This document shows positions 1 through 5,842 of a stretch of DNA of 7,450 nucleotides, one piece after another; positions within the stretch are counted from its first letter, which is position 1; each line of letters opens with the position of its first letter. Source of the stretch: Micrococcaceae bacterium UBA4005 (GTDB taxonomy: Bacteria; Actinomycetota; Actinomycetes; Actinomycetales; Micrococcaceae). The stretch spans positions 1-7,450 of the forward strand of contig DGBL01000101.1 of assembly GCA_002384315.1 (NCBI GenBank), written 5' to 3'. Position numbers and translations under genes: made by a program. The notes beneath the pieces were generated by a model. That model did not search any database, was not told where the DNA came from, and saw only the letters and a list, made by a program, of their open reading frames with translations.

Positions 1-49
<49 letters not shown>

Positions 50-91
50 AGATGCTCGCTCGCGCAAACACCAGCCTCAAGTGTACGCGAA

Positions 92-562
92 TCAGTCGAT
101 ATTGAGGTCCCGGCGGAGCTTAGCGACATGCCCGGCAGCCTTGACGTTGTACTGGGCAAGAATTACGCGCCCTTGCGGATCAACTACTATGGTGCTGCGA
201 ATCAGGCCGGTGTAGGTCTTGCCGTAGTTCTTCTTCTCGCCCCAGGCGCCCCAGGCTTCCGCCACTGCATGATCCTCGTCGGAGAGCAAGGGGAACGTCA
301 GCGCTTCGTCGGCGGCAAAAGACTGGAGAGCGGCCGGGTGGTCCGGAGAGACGCCTACCACGTGGTATCCGGCGTTCGCCAGGGAGGCAAGATTGTCACG
401 GAAATCGCAGGCTTGTGTAGTGCAGCCCGGCGTGGCTGCAGCAGGGTAAAAATACACGACCGTGTTCTTGTCGGAGCCGGAAGGAACGCTGACTTGGTTG
501 CCTTTGGAGTCAGGGAGCGTAAAGTCGGGAGCACGATCTCCGGCTTTGAGTTGTTGTGTCAT
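92..562 (-). CDS. bcp: Thioredoxin-dependent thiol peroxidase, BCP/PrxQ-type peroxiredoxin
   Basis: A complete 156-residue cytosolic peroxiredoxin that reduces H2O2 and organic hydroperoxides with electrons from thioredoxin. The active-site motif PAAATPGCT (40-48) holds the peroxidatic Cys47. Cys52, five residues later, is the expected resolving cysteine of atypical two-Cys BCP enzymes. Thr44 and Arg122 (IRST) complete the catalytic set, and the family motif NYGKTYTG (112-119) is intact. Length matches the family (about 150-160 residues). The ATG start has a good ribosome binding site (GAGGAA, 573-568, five bases away). There is no signal peptide or membrane segment. It is divergent from a MarR-family gene across about 140 bases and is followed by tRNA-Leu on the same strand. 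Family assignment is secure; the symbol is by family resemblance. Confidence 0.93.
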   Translation of the reverse strand: MTQQLKAGDRAPDFTLPDSKGNQVSVPSGSDKNTVVYFYPAAATPGCTTQACDFRDNLASLANAGYHVVGVSPDHPAALQSFAADEALTFPLLSDEDHAVAEAWGAWGEKKNYGKTYTGLIRSTIVVDPQGRVILAQYNVKAAGHVAKLRRDLNID

Positions 563-567
563 GGGAA

Positions 568-573
568 TTCCTC
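568..573 (-). promoter_or_regulatory. Shine-Dalgarno site of bcp
   Basis: GAGGAA on the minus strand, five bases before the ATG. It fixes the start of the peroxiredoxin. A TATGAT hexamer (638-633, minus) further upstream could be a -10 element, but no convincing -35 accompanies it. Confidence 0.6.
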
Positions 574-648
574 AAGGTCGTGGATGGTCGAAGGGCAGGC
601 GGAGAAGCAGTTGGTTCAGCTTCAGGTTAGCTATCATATGGGTGGGGG

Positions 649-659
649 ATCGCCGCGAT
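649..659. promoter_or_regulatory. 11-bp perfect palindrome in the bcp/marR divergent intergenic region
   Basis: ATCGC-C-GCGAT lies between the two divergent genes, 46 bases before the regulator ATG. MarR proteins are dimers that commonly bind palindromes in the promoter region they share with a divergent neighbour, so this is a candidate operator. It is short, and no promoter could be firmly placed beside it, so an operator role is inference. Confidence 0.25.
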
Positions 660-705
660 GCCACCTAGCCGCAAACATTGGCGTTGAGAGGGAGTGCACT
701 TTTTT

Positions 706-1230
706 ATGCCGGACCTGGAGCATTGGCCCACCGGTCGGCTGCTGACAACGGCGGCACGCCTCGTCGAGCATGCGTGGAATGAACGATTAGTCGATATTGG
801 GGTGACCCACGCCGGAATCATCGCGTTGGGGGTGCTAGCGGATCAGGGCGCGATGACGCAGGCCGCGCTCGCCCAAATAGTCCGGGTCCAGGCCCAAACG
901 ATGGGCAAGACCCTCTCCCGCCTAGAGTCACGCGGGCATATCAGCCGAGTTCGCAGTGACTTGGATCGTCGCTCGCAACTGGTATCAGTGACCACGGCGG
1001 GACGGGAAGTGCTGCGGCGCGCAGACGAGATCGAGCAGACTCTCGTTACCGGCGGGGGACTGGTGTCAGCTGAATTGCGCAGCCATCTGCAGGGTGTGAT
1101 CACAGAGTTAGGGGCGCCGCGTTGGAAGTGGACCGTCGACGTCGAACCCTCCGATGCGGTGATCGCGCCGTTGGCGGAAGCAGCTCCAAACGGTTCCGCT
1201 TTCTCAGCCAATGGGGCCCACCAACTCTGA
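706..1230 (+). CDS. MarR-family winged helix-turn-helix transcriptional regulator
   Basis: A 174-residue DNA-binding regulator. From the N-terminus: a dimerisation helix (about 8-30), a winged helix-turn-helix (about 33-95) with the recognition helix near 62-75 (QAQTMGKTLSRLESRG), and the classic wing motif SDLDRRSQLVSVT (84-96) followed by TAGREVL. A helix at 100-113 precedes a longer, low-complexity tail (about 140-174, Ala/Pro-rich) that family members often lack. The ATG at 706 is preferred: the purine-rich AGGGAG (689-694) lies 11 bases upstream and would overlap the alternative GTG at 694. The protein has no cysteine, so it is not a thiol-switch sensor of the OhrR type despite sitting divergent from a peroxidase gene. 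Its ligand is unknown. Family very likely; target uncertain. Confidence 0.88.
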   Translation: MPDLEHWPTGRLLTTAARLVEHAWNERLVDIGVTHAGIIALGVLADQGAMTQAALAQIVRVQAQTMGKTLSRLESRGHISRVRSDLDRRSQLVSVTTAGREVLRRADEIEQTLVTGGGLVSAELRSHLQGVITELGAPRWKWTVDVEPSDAVIAPLAEAAPNGSAFSANGAHQL

Positions 1231-1252
1231 AAGCCAGCCAGGGCTAGAGTTG
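1222..1252. terminator. Hairpin between convergent marR-family and EEP-family genes
   Basis: CAACTCT (1222-1228) pairs with AGAGTTG (1246-1252), and inside them AGCC (1232-1235) pairs with GGCT (1242-1245). A GAA bulge and a 6-base loop complete the structure. The regulator's TGA stop (1228-1230) sits in the left arm. There is no T-run on either side, so it is at best a U-less bidirectional terminator. The position between two convergent genes supports the role. Confidence 0.5.
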
Positions 1253-1263
1253 TGAGTTCCAGG

Positions 1264-1941
1264 TTACGGGGAGTCGTATTCGGCCGAGACGAGGATTGGC
1301 AGGTGGTCGGATTTTCCGCGCGGGAGAGTTTCGACACTGTCGATGTTCAGGCCTAGCGAGGTTGCGAAGTCGAAATGCCCGTTGAATACCTTGTATCGGG
1401 TGTAGGTTCGCCTGTCACTGCGGGTGAGGTCGTATCCGGATCGTTTCACGTGGCTGGCGAGGTTACGGATGAAAAATGGATAATTGAAGTCGCCCACCAT
1501 GAGCGAGATATCCTCTCCTCCCATGCCGAGGAGTTCCGCGTGGGCGGAGCGGATCTGATGCCGCCGGAGCGAGTTTGAAGCGGAGAGCGGTGCCGCGTGG
1601 AACGATCCGACCACCAGCACATGCTCGGTTGCGTTATCCACAATCCGTGTACCAATCAATCGTTCGTGGGCCGGGGAGAGCATGTGGTCGTGCAACGATT
1701 TCTTAAGGCTGAAAGTCTTCGTCTCCAGCGTGGTGAACCGATCGCGATGGTAGTAGATCGCCAAGCCGAGCCGGTTCCCGTTAGTCGAATCGGCGAGATG
1801 CAGCGACCCAACCGTAGGGGGCAGGTCCTCGGTATTGCACTCCTGCAGGCACAGCATGTCGATCCCATGATCGGCGACTAACTTCTCGAGTTCGCCGCTG
1901 GCCGTGTGTTTGCGGAGGTTGTAGCTGATCACTCGTAGCAT
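1264..1941 (-). CDS. Endonuclease/exonuclease/phosphatase (EEP) superfamily protein
   Basis: A 225-residue protein of the DNase I-like EEP fold, the metal-dependent phosphodiesterase/phosphatase superfamily that includes exonuclease III and sphingomyelinases. Hallmarks in order: ISYNLR (5-10, Asn8), LCLQEC (30-35, metal-binding Glu34), GSFHAAPLS (112-120, His115), MVGDFNYP (148-155, Asp151 and Asn153), HFDFATS (189-195, Asp191) and the terminal KSDHLPIL (210-217, Asp212-His213). All key catalytic positions are present, so an active enzyme is likely, but the substrate cannot be told. No signal peptide is seen, so it is probably cytosolic. The internal ATG is chosen because GAGGAG lies four bases upstream (1951-1946). 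A longer reading from 1983 would add 14 residues without support. It converges on the MarR-family gene and lies downstream of the tRNA-Lys terminator. Confidence 0.85.
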   Translation of the reverse strand: MLRVISYNLRKHTASGELEKLVADHGIDMLCLQECNTEDLPPTVGSLHLADSTNGNRLGLAIYYHRDRFTTLETKTFSLKKSLHDHMLSPAHERLIGTRIVDNATEHVLVVGSFHAAPLSASNSLRRHQIRSAHAELLGMGGEDISLMVGDFNYPFFIRNLASHVKRSGYDLTRSDRRTYTRYKVFNGHFDFATSLGLNIDSVETLPRGKSDHLPILVSAEYDSP

Positions 1942-1945
1942 AGTG

Positions 1946-1951
1946 CTCCTC
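1946..1951 (-). promoter_or_regulatory. Shine-Dalgarno site deciding the EEP gene start
   Basis: GAGGAG on the minus strand ends four bases before the ATG at 1941-1939. It argues against the in-frame upstream start at 1983. Confidence 0.65.
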
Positions 1952-2042
1952 GTCCGACTGTTATCCGGCCACGTCCGAGCCAATCGTACCGAGAGTCCCC
2001 GGCAAAACGGATTCGGCGTCCGGCGCTCATGGGCTGTGCAGC

Positions 2043-2091
2043 AAAAATCCCCGCCAGATCAGATTTCTTCCTCTGAGATGACGGGGATTTT
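2043..2091 (-). terminator. Intrinsic terminator of tRNA-Lys
   Basis: On the minus strand, AAAATCCCCG (2091-2082) pairs perfectly with CGGGGATTTT (2053-2044). The strand then ends in a run of five T's (2047-2043). The inner segment can pair further (ATC AGA against TCT GAGAT, with a bulge). The structure starts 8 bases beyond the tRNA 3' end and is oriented to end tRNA transcription before the EEP gene. Because the arms carry T's on one side and A's on the other, it could work in both directions. Confidence 0.85.
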
Positions 2092-2098
2092 CTCGGCG

Positions 2099-2171
2099 TG
2101 CACCCCCCGGGACTTGAACCCGGAACCCATTGATTAAGAGTCAATTGCTCTGCCAATTGAGCTAGAGGTGC
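2099..2171 (-). tRNA. tRNA-Lys (anticodon CUU)
   Basis: A complete 73-base cloverleaf on the minus strand. Acceptor GCACCTC (2171-2165) pairs with GGGGTGC (2106-2100), with one T-G pair, and discriminator A73 is at 2099. The D stem is GCTC/GAGC around AATTGGCA. The anticodon stem ATTGA/TCAAT encloses loop CTCTTAA, giving anticodon CUU (2138-2136). The variable loop is GGGTT, and the T stem CCGGG/CCCGG encloses TTCAAGT. CCA is not encoded and must be added after transcription. CUU decodes the AAG lysine codon. A strong terminator follows directly. Confidence 0.97.
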
Positions 2172-2260
2172 CTGGCAAATATGCTGCTTTCGGCCTCGCA
2201 GCCACATCAGCAACAGCAAGAAACTCTACCAGCAGGGCAGCCGAAAGTGGAAATTGTGCT

Positions 2261-2307
2261 GCTCCCGCTGTATCGGGCGCATCAGGGTACGGCCCGACGG
2301 CGGGAGC
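2261..2307. repeat. Strong two-tier inverted repeat of unknown role in an intergenic region
   Basis: GCTCCCGC (2261-2268) pairs perfectly with GCGGGAGC (2300-2307). Inside, TCGGGC (2273-2278) pairs perfectly with GCCCGA (2292-2297), separated by a small TGTA/CG internal loop. The apical loop has 13 bases. It lies between the divergent tRNA-Lys and 2-hydroxyacid dehydrogenase genes, where no terminator is needed, and neither side has a T-run. Otherwise 2172-2378 holds only a G-run cluster and a probable promoter; no gene is seen there. Confidence 0.6.
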
Positions 2308-2366
2308 GCACGGTTCGGCGGTCGCCGGGGGCCGCGGAGAATGGGCTCGGAGGGGCGTGCTGGGGT

Positions 2367-2372
2367 TAGTCT
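2367..2372 (+). promoter_or_regulatory. Candidate -10 element for a leaderless 2-hydroxyacid dehydrogenase mRNA
   Basis: TAGTCT fits the actinobacterial -10 pattern TAnnnT. The ATG at 2379 begins seven bases after it, which is where transcription would start. No -35 box is obvious. The alternative is a translated leader starting at GTG 2373, with GGGG (2362-2365) as a weak ribosome binding site. Confidence 0.4.
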
Positions 2373-2378
2373 GTGCGT

Positions 2379-3347
2379 ATGAGCGAGACTTCCGCCCTCA
2401 GGCCCACCATTGAAAACTTCGCCGTTCCGTCGCAGGAACTGCTCGATGCGCTGGCCCCCGCTGCAGGCGCGGTGAATTTGTGGTTGTGGGACTGTGAACA
2501 CGACCCCGAGGGAATAGGCGTCGATGACATCGATGCCTTCGTTCTTCCCTACCAGGGAAACGTGGACCCGCGCGAGTGCATCCCGCGGGTGCGGAACCTT
2601 TCGCTGCTCCAGACGCAGACCACCGGGTACGACGGTTTGTTGGATCTCGTCGACGATGGCGTCGCGGTGGCAACCGCGGCTGGCGTCCACGCGGCCGCAA
2701 CTGCCGAGCTCGCCGTCGGGCTCGCCCTGGCGTCCCTGCGCGGTATTGACGACGCGGCCCGGAACCAGCGCGACCAGACGTGGATTCAGCACTGCTACCC
2801 CGGACTCGCTGACAGGCGTGTGCTGCTGGTCGGAGTTGGTCAGATTGGCACCGAGATCCTCCGGCGGCTTGAACCCTTCGACGTGACAGTGACACAGGTC
2901 GGGCGCACCGCGCGTCAGGGCGCACACGGGCGGGTGCATGCCAGTTCGGAGTTGGTGGATCTCGCCCCACACCACGATGTGGTCATTGTCATCACCCCGC
3001 TGACGGAGGGAACTCGAGGGCTGATCAGTCGTGCAGTGCTCGCGGCGCTTCCCGAAGGCGCATTGGTGGTCAACGTCGCCCGCGGCCCGGTGGTCGACAC
3101 AATCGCACTCACGCACGAGGTGCTCAGCGGGCGGTTACGCGCCGCGCTGGACGTCGTCGATCCCGAGCCGCTGCCTGCCGGACACCCGTTGTGGGACGCT
3201 CCCGGCGTGCTGATCACACCCCATCAGGGTGGAAATTCAGGCGCCTTCCAGCCGCGGATCGTGGCCCTGCTGCGGCGGCAGCTTGGCCTGCTCAACAGTG
3301 GGCAGAAGCCCGAGAACCTGGTCCAGCAAGGAGGCTGGCAGGCTTGA
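2379..3347 (+). CDS. D-isomer-type 2-hydroxyacid dehydrogenase, probably NADP(H)-preferring
   Basis: A 322-residue cytosolic oxidoreductase interconverting a 2-oxoacid and a 2-hydroxyacid. The Rossmann domain starts near residue 146 with GVGQIG (152-157). The catalytic triad of the D-2-hydroxyacid dehydrogenase family is complete: Arg235 (NVARGPVVD), Glu263 (DPEPLP) and His282 (TPHQGG). After the second strand the sequence is VGRTAR (174-179), with Arg where NAD-specific members carry Asp, which suggests NADP(H), as in glyoxylate/hydroxypyruvate reductases. The N-terminal substrate domain (1-100) and C-terminal return helix (285-310) are present, and the length is normal. ATG 2379 is preferred over GTG 2373, which would add Met-Arg only. 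Substrate is undetermined; glyoxylate, hydroxypyruvate or a branched 2-oxoacid are possibilities. It converges on the unknown gene at 3387. Confidence 0.88.
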   Translation: MSETSALRPTIENFAVPSQELLDALAPAAGAVNLWLWDCEHDPEGIGVDDIDAFVLPYQGNVDPRECIPRVRNLSLLQTQTTGYDGLLDLVDDGVAVATAAGVHAAATAELAVGLALASLRGIDDAARNQRDQTWIQHCYPGLADRRVLLVGVGQIGTEILRRLEPFDVTVTQVGRTARQGAHGRVHASSELVDLAPHHDVVIVITPLTEGTRGLISRAVLAALPEGALVVNVARGPVVDTIALTHEVLSGRLRAALDVVDPEPLPAGHPLWDAPGVLITPHQGGNSGAFQPRIVALLRRQLGLLNSGQKPENLVQQGGWQA

Positions 3348-3393
3348 GCTTCGGCAGGCTGGGCTGGCTCGGCCGCAACGGGCCAGTCAAGCC
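3341..3393. terminator. Bidirectional terminator-like hairpin containing both convergent stop codons
   Basis: The outer arms GGCTTGA (3341-3347) and TCAAGCC (3387-3393) are perfect complements. Each contains the stop codon of one gene, so both genes end in GGCTTGA. An inner stem, CTGGCTCG (3364-3371) with CGGGCCAG (3379-3386), has 8 pairs including one T-G, closes a 7-base loop and stacks directly on the right outer arm. There is no T-run. Termination at convergent ends is the likely role. Confidence 0.55.
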
Positions 3394-3947
3394 ATGGCGA
3401 CGAAGGCCTTCATAAATGCCTCGAAATCGAGGTGGTCCTCGACCTGATCGAGGGTGGTTTCCTGCCCGCCACGCAGATGCAGGACCGGTGCCGCTTCCAC
3501 GCCGAACTGAAACACCCTGCCCGTGTTAGTTCCCACTTCGTAGTGGGCACCCCCCAATCGGTGCGCATGGGAGAGGTTCGTCATGTTTACTTCCACCGGG
3601 ACGCTCGCACTGGATAGAGTCACCAGATCGACGGGCGCGATCATGAGCTCCGCGGGACTCCACCGGTAGCCAAGAACGTAGGATTCGCCCCTCACCGGAC
3701 CGCCCACAGGCAGTATGCCTCGGGGGCTGGCGCCAAAGACCAGATTGTAATCGCCGTAATTTGGGATTTGGGAGTCGAATACCGACCGGAGGGTGCTTTT
3801 GAGGTCCTGGCCCTCGCCCATGGGCTTCGCTGGTCGATTGTGCTCGAACGTCATATCACGCCAAAGAATGTTGGGATGCCAGCAGGCTTCGGAGAAACCA
3901 CTGGGCTTACCGGACAAACGGTCATGGAATAGATTCCGTGTGTTCAC
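3387..3947 (-). CDS. Conserved-looking hypothetical protein, unknown function
   Basis: A 186-codon reading frame I do not recognise. No signal peptide or membrane segment is apparent. Residues about 75-160 look rich in beta strands (VRGESYVLGYRWSP, ELMIAPVDLVTL, VPVEVNMTNLSH, GGAHYEVGTNTGRVFQFGV), and the C-terminus (LDFEAFMKAFVAMA) looks like an amphipathic helix. That layout loosely recalls PH/GRAM-like domains, but this is only a suggestion. The GTG at 3947 is the only start before an in-frame stop at 3983-3981, and it has no usable ribosome binding site. ATG at 3854 (Met32) is the main alternative, and the less patterned first 31 residues may be untranslated. Its overlap with no other credible gene, its codon pattern and its tight convergent end at 3387 support it being real. 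It is divergent from ilvD. Confidence 0.6.
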   Translation of the reverse strand: MNTRNLFHDRLSGKPSGFSEACWHPNILWRDMTFEHNRPAKPMGEGQDLKSTLRSVFDSQIPNYGDYNLVFGASPRGILPVGGPVRGESYVLGYRWSPAELMIAPVDLVTLSSASVPVEVNMTNLSHAHRLGGAHYEVGTNTGRVFQFGVEAAPVLHLRGGQETTLDQVEDHLDFEAFMKAFVAMA

Positions 3948-4010
3948 CCTACCCGACCCGTTCGGAGTGGCGCGGGCACGTCATGAGACGGCGCGGCCGT
4001 GAAATACCCC

Positions 4011-4016
4011 TACACT
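4011..4016 (+). promoter_or_regulatory. Candidate -10 element for leaderless ilvD mRNA
   Basis: TACACT, with the ATG of ilvD beginning eight bases after it, at the expected transcription start. The 25 bases before the ATG contain no Shine-Dalgarno sequence, so a leaderless transcript is the simplest reading. No -35 consensus is visible. An ATGAGAC half-site (3983-3989) lies about where the -35 contact would be. Confidence 0.5.
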
Positions 4017-4023
4017 TTTACCC

Positions 4024-5727
4024 ATGAGCGTGGACAAGACACCTGATATTAAACCCAGAAGCCGAGCTGTTACTGACGGAATGGAACGCGCCCCCGCACG
4101 CGGCATGCTGCGCGCCATCGGGATGGGAGATGACGACTTCGTCAAACCGCAGATCGGCGTCGCCAGTTCCTGGAACGAGATCACCCCTTGCAACCTGTCG
4201 TTGAATCGGCTGGCCCAGGGCGTGAAGGAAGGCGTTCATAGCGCGGGCGGATTTCCCATGCAGTTCGGCACTATCTCGGTGTCCGATGGAATTTCGATGG
4301 GCCATGAAGGCATGCACTTCTCCCTGGTTTCGCGTGAAGTCATCGCCGACTCCGTGGAAACAGTTATGGAAGCGGAACGGATTGACGGCTCAGTCCTGCT
4401 GGCTGGCTGCGATAAGTCCCTTCCGGGGATGCTCATGGCTGCAGCGCGCCTGAACCTGGCCAGTGTCTTCCTCTACGCCGGATCCATCATGCCAGGTTGG
4501 GTCAAGCTCGAAGATGGAACAGAGAAGGAAGTCACCCTGATCGACGCCTTCGAAGCAGTTGGCGCGTGCGCGGCGGGAAAAATGTCGCGCGGCGACGTTG
4601 ATCGGATCGAACGGGCTATCTGCCCGGGCGAAGGGGCCTGCGGCGGTATGTACACGGCCAACACGATGGCGGCTATCGGCGAAGCCTTGGGTATGTCGCT
4701 TCCAGGCTCCGCAGCTCCACCGTCCGTGGACCGGCGTCGTGATGTGTTCGCACACAAATCCGGGGAGGCTGTAGTTAACCTCCTGCGCCTGGGCATCACC
4801 GCACGGGACATCATGACCCGCGAAGCTTTCGAGAACGCGATTGCCGTCACCATGGCCTTCGGTGGGTCGACCAACGCAGTGCTGCACCTGCTGGCTATTG
4901 CGCGCGAGGCGGAAGTTGAGCTCAGCCTTGATGACTTCAACCGGATCGGCGACAAAGTGCCGCACCTGGGCGACCTCAAGCCGTTTGGCCGTTATGTCAT
5001 GACCGATGTCGACAAAGTCGGAGGTGTCCCAGTGGTTATGCGCGCATTGCTCGACGCGGGACTGATCCACGGCGACGCGCTCACCGTAACCGGCAAGACC
5101 GTTGCCGAGAACCTGGCGGTCATCAACCCCCCTGACCTCGACGGAAAGATCCTTCGCGCGCTGTCCAACCCGATCCACAAGACAGGCGGCATTACGGTCG
5201 TCAAGGGGTCCATGGCACCGGAGGGCGCAGTCGTGAAGACCGCGGGTTTCGACGCCGAGATCTTCGAGGGCACAGCCCGCGTCTTCGAACGCGAACAGGG
5301 GGCGCTCGAATCCCTCGCGGCTGGCCAGGTGAAGGCCGGCGACGTCGTCGTTATCCGCTATGAAGGGCCCAAGGGTGGCCCGGGAATGCGCGAAATGCTT
5401 GCCATTACCGGGGCAATCAAGGGTGCAGGGCTGGGCAAGGATGTGCTGTTGCTGACTGACGGCCGCTTCTCTGGTGGAACGACCGGATTATGCATCGGTC
5501 ACGTCGCGCCGGAGGCAGTTGACGGCGGGCCGATAGCTTTCGTGCAGGACGGCGACAGGATTCGGGTCGACATCCCGAACAGGACATTCGATCTGTTGGT
5601 TGACGATGACGTACTCGAGGCTCGCCGCGTCGGTTGGGAGCCGTTGCCTGCCCGGTACACCCGGGGTGTGCTTGCCAAATATGCGAAGCTGGTGCACTCC
5701 GCATCAGAGGGCGCATACTGCGGCTAG
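4024..5727 (+). CDS. ilvD: Dihydroxy-acid dehydratase
   Basis: A complete 567-residue iron-sulfur enzyme. It dehydrates 2,3-dihydroxyisovalerate and 2,3-dihydroxy-3-methylvalerate to the 2-oxoacid precursors of valine/leucine and isoleucine, the third common step. Cluster ligands are Cys56 (TPCN), Cys129 (GCDKSLPGM) and Cys206 ([14 protein letters not shown]). Three cysteines in this pattern fit the [2Fe-2S] actinobacterial and plant enzymes. Lys131 in GCDKS is the expected carbamylated Mg ligand. Ser483 (GRFSGGT) is the expected catalytic base, and [10 protein letters not shown] (279-288) is intact. The length is normal. The ATG at 4024 has no ribosome binding site and appears leaderless. 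It is followed by a strong hairpin, so it is probably transcribed separately from ilvB 326 bases downstream, while belonging to the same pathway. Confidence 0.97.
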   Translation: MSVDKTPDIKPRSRAVTDGMERAPARGMLRAIGMGDDDFVKPQIGVASSWNEITPCNLSLNRLAQGVKEGVHSAGGFPMQFGTISVSDGISMGHEGMHFSLVSREVIADSVETVMEAERIDGSVLLAGCDKSLPGMLMAAARLNLASVFLYAGSIMPGWVKLEDGTEKEVTLIDAFEAVGACAAGKMSRGDVDRIERAICPGEGACGGMYTANTMAAIGEALGMSLPGSAAPPSVDRRRDVFAHKSGEAVVNLLRLGITARDIMTREAFENAIAVTMAFGGSTNAVLHLLAIAREAEVELSLDDFNRIGDKVPHLGDLKPFGRYVMTDVDKVGGVPVVMRALLDAGLIHGDALTVTGKTVAENLAVINPPDLDGKILRALSNPIHKTGGITVVKGSMAPEGAVVKTAGFDAEIFEGTARVFEREQGALESLAAGQVKAGDVVVIRYEGPKGGPGMREMLAITGAIKGAGLGKDVLLLTDGRFSGGTTGLCIGHVAPEAVDGGPIAFVQDGDRIRVDIPNRTFDLLVDDDVLEARRVGWEPLPARYTRGVLAKYAKLVHSASEGAYCG

Positions 5728-5734
5728 GCGGATT

Positions 5735-5764
5735 CGGGGCGGCATACATCCAAGTGCCGCCCCG
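5735..5764 (+). terminator. GC-rich hairpin after ilvD
   Basis: CGGGGCGGCA (5735-5744) pairs perfectly over 10 bases with TGCCGCCCCG (5755-5764), with a 10-base loop. It starts eight bases after the ilvD stop. No T-run follows, so it is a U-less terminator or an mRNA 3'-end stabiliser. It separates ilvD from the ilvB promoter. Confidence 0.65.
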
Positions 5765-5776
5765 CCGTTCAGTTAC

Positions 5777-5793
5777 TGTCCACTCACTGGACA
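5777..5793. promoter_or_regulatory. Palindrome upstream of the ilvB promoter
   Basis: TGTCCA-CTCAC-TGGACA, perfect 6-bp arms. Its centre (5785) lies 21 bp from the centre of the next palindrome (5806), about two helical turns, and both begin TGTC and end GACA. It may be a second, weaker site for the same dimeric regulator. Confidence 0.4.
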
Positions 5794-5796
5794 TAA

Positions 5797-5815
5797 TGTC
5801 TCATATAATGAGACA
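5797..5815. promoter_or_regulatory. 19-bp palindromic operator overlapping the ilvB -10 box
   Basis: TGTCTCAT-ATA-ATGAGACA, perfect 8-bp arms with a 3-base centre. It completely embeds the TATAAT promoter element, so a bound dimer would block RNA polymerase. Form and pathway recall operators of the IclR-type regulators of leucine/branched-chain genes in actinobacteria (LtbR of Corynebacterium, NdgR of Streptomyces), but assigning that regulator is inference. No such regulator gene is in the window. Confidence 0.65.
5804..5809 (+). promoter_or_regulatory. -10 promoter element of the ilvB leader transcript
   Basis: TATAAT, a perfect match, 56 bases before the leader peptide ATG. It places the transcription start near 5815-5818. 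No good -35 is found at 16-19 bases (CACTCA at 5781-5786), which would suit an activated or regulator-controlled promoter. Confidence 0.6.
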
Positions 5816-5821
5816 CGAGGG

Positions 5822-5842
5822 ATGCTGGTTGACACTCCATGA
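5822..5842 (+). CDS. Possible 6-codon upstream ORF in the ilvB leader
   Basis: ATG CTG GTT GAC ACT CCA TGA encodes MLVDTP and lies a few bases after the predicted transcription start. It contains one Leu and one Val codon, and its stop codon lies in the loop of hairpin 5833-5848. There is no spaced ribosome binding site. Translation is speculative. Confidence 0.2.
   Translation: MLVDTP

Noticed and set aside
694..705. GTG 694 as the start of the MarR-family gene
   Set aside because: The only purine-rich ribosome binding site overlaps this codon; it serves ATG 706 instead.
128..745. Plus-strand open frame of 205 codons opposite bcp and into the marR-family start
   Set aside because: It overlaps two well-supported genes and its translation resembles no protein family.
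1942..1983. 14-residue N-terminal extension of the EEP protein
   Set aside because: ATG at 1941 has a strong, well-spaced ribosome binding site and begins directly at the first conserved strand.
2226..3116. Minus-strand open frame of 296 codons opposite the 2-hydroxyacid dehydrogenase
   Set aside because: It is a shadow of a gene with intact catalytic residues. The product has no family features and the start has no ribosome binding site.
4390..5178. Minus-strand open frame of 262 codons inside ilvD
   Set aside because: It lies entirely within the conserved ilvD coding sequence in a shadow frame.
5829..5834. TTGACA as a -35 box for the ilvB leader
   Set aside because: The -10 at the correct distance would be GGAAAC, and transcription would start at or after the leader ATG. 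TATAAT at 5804-5809 is a better promoter.
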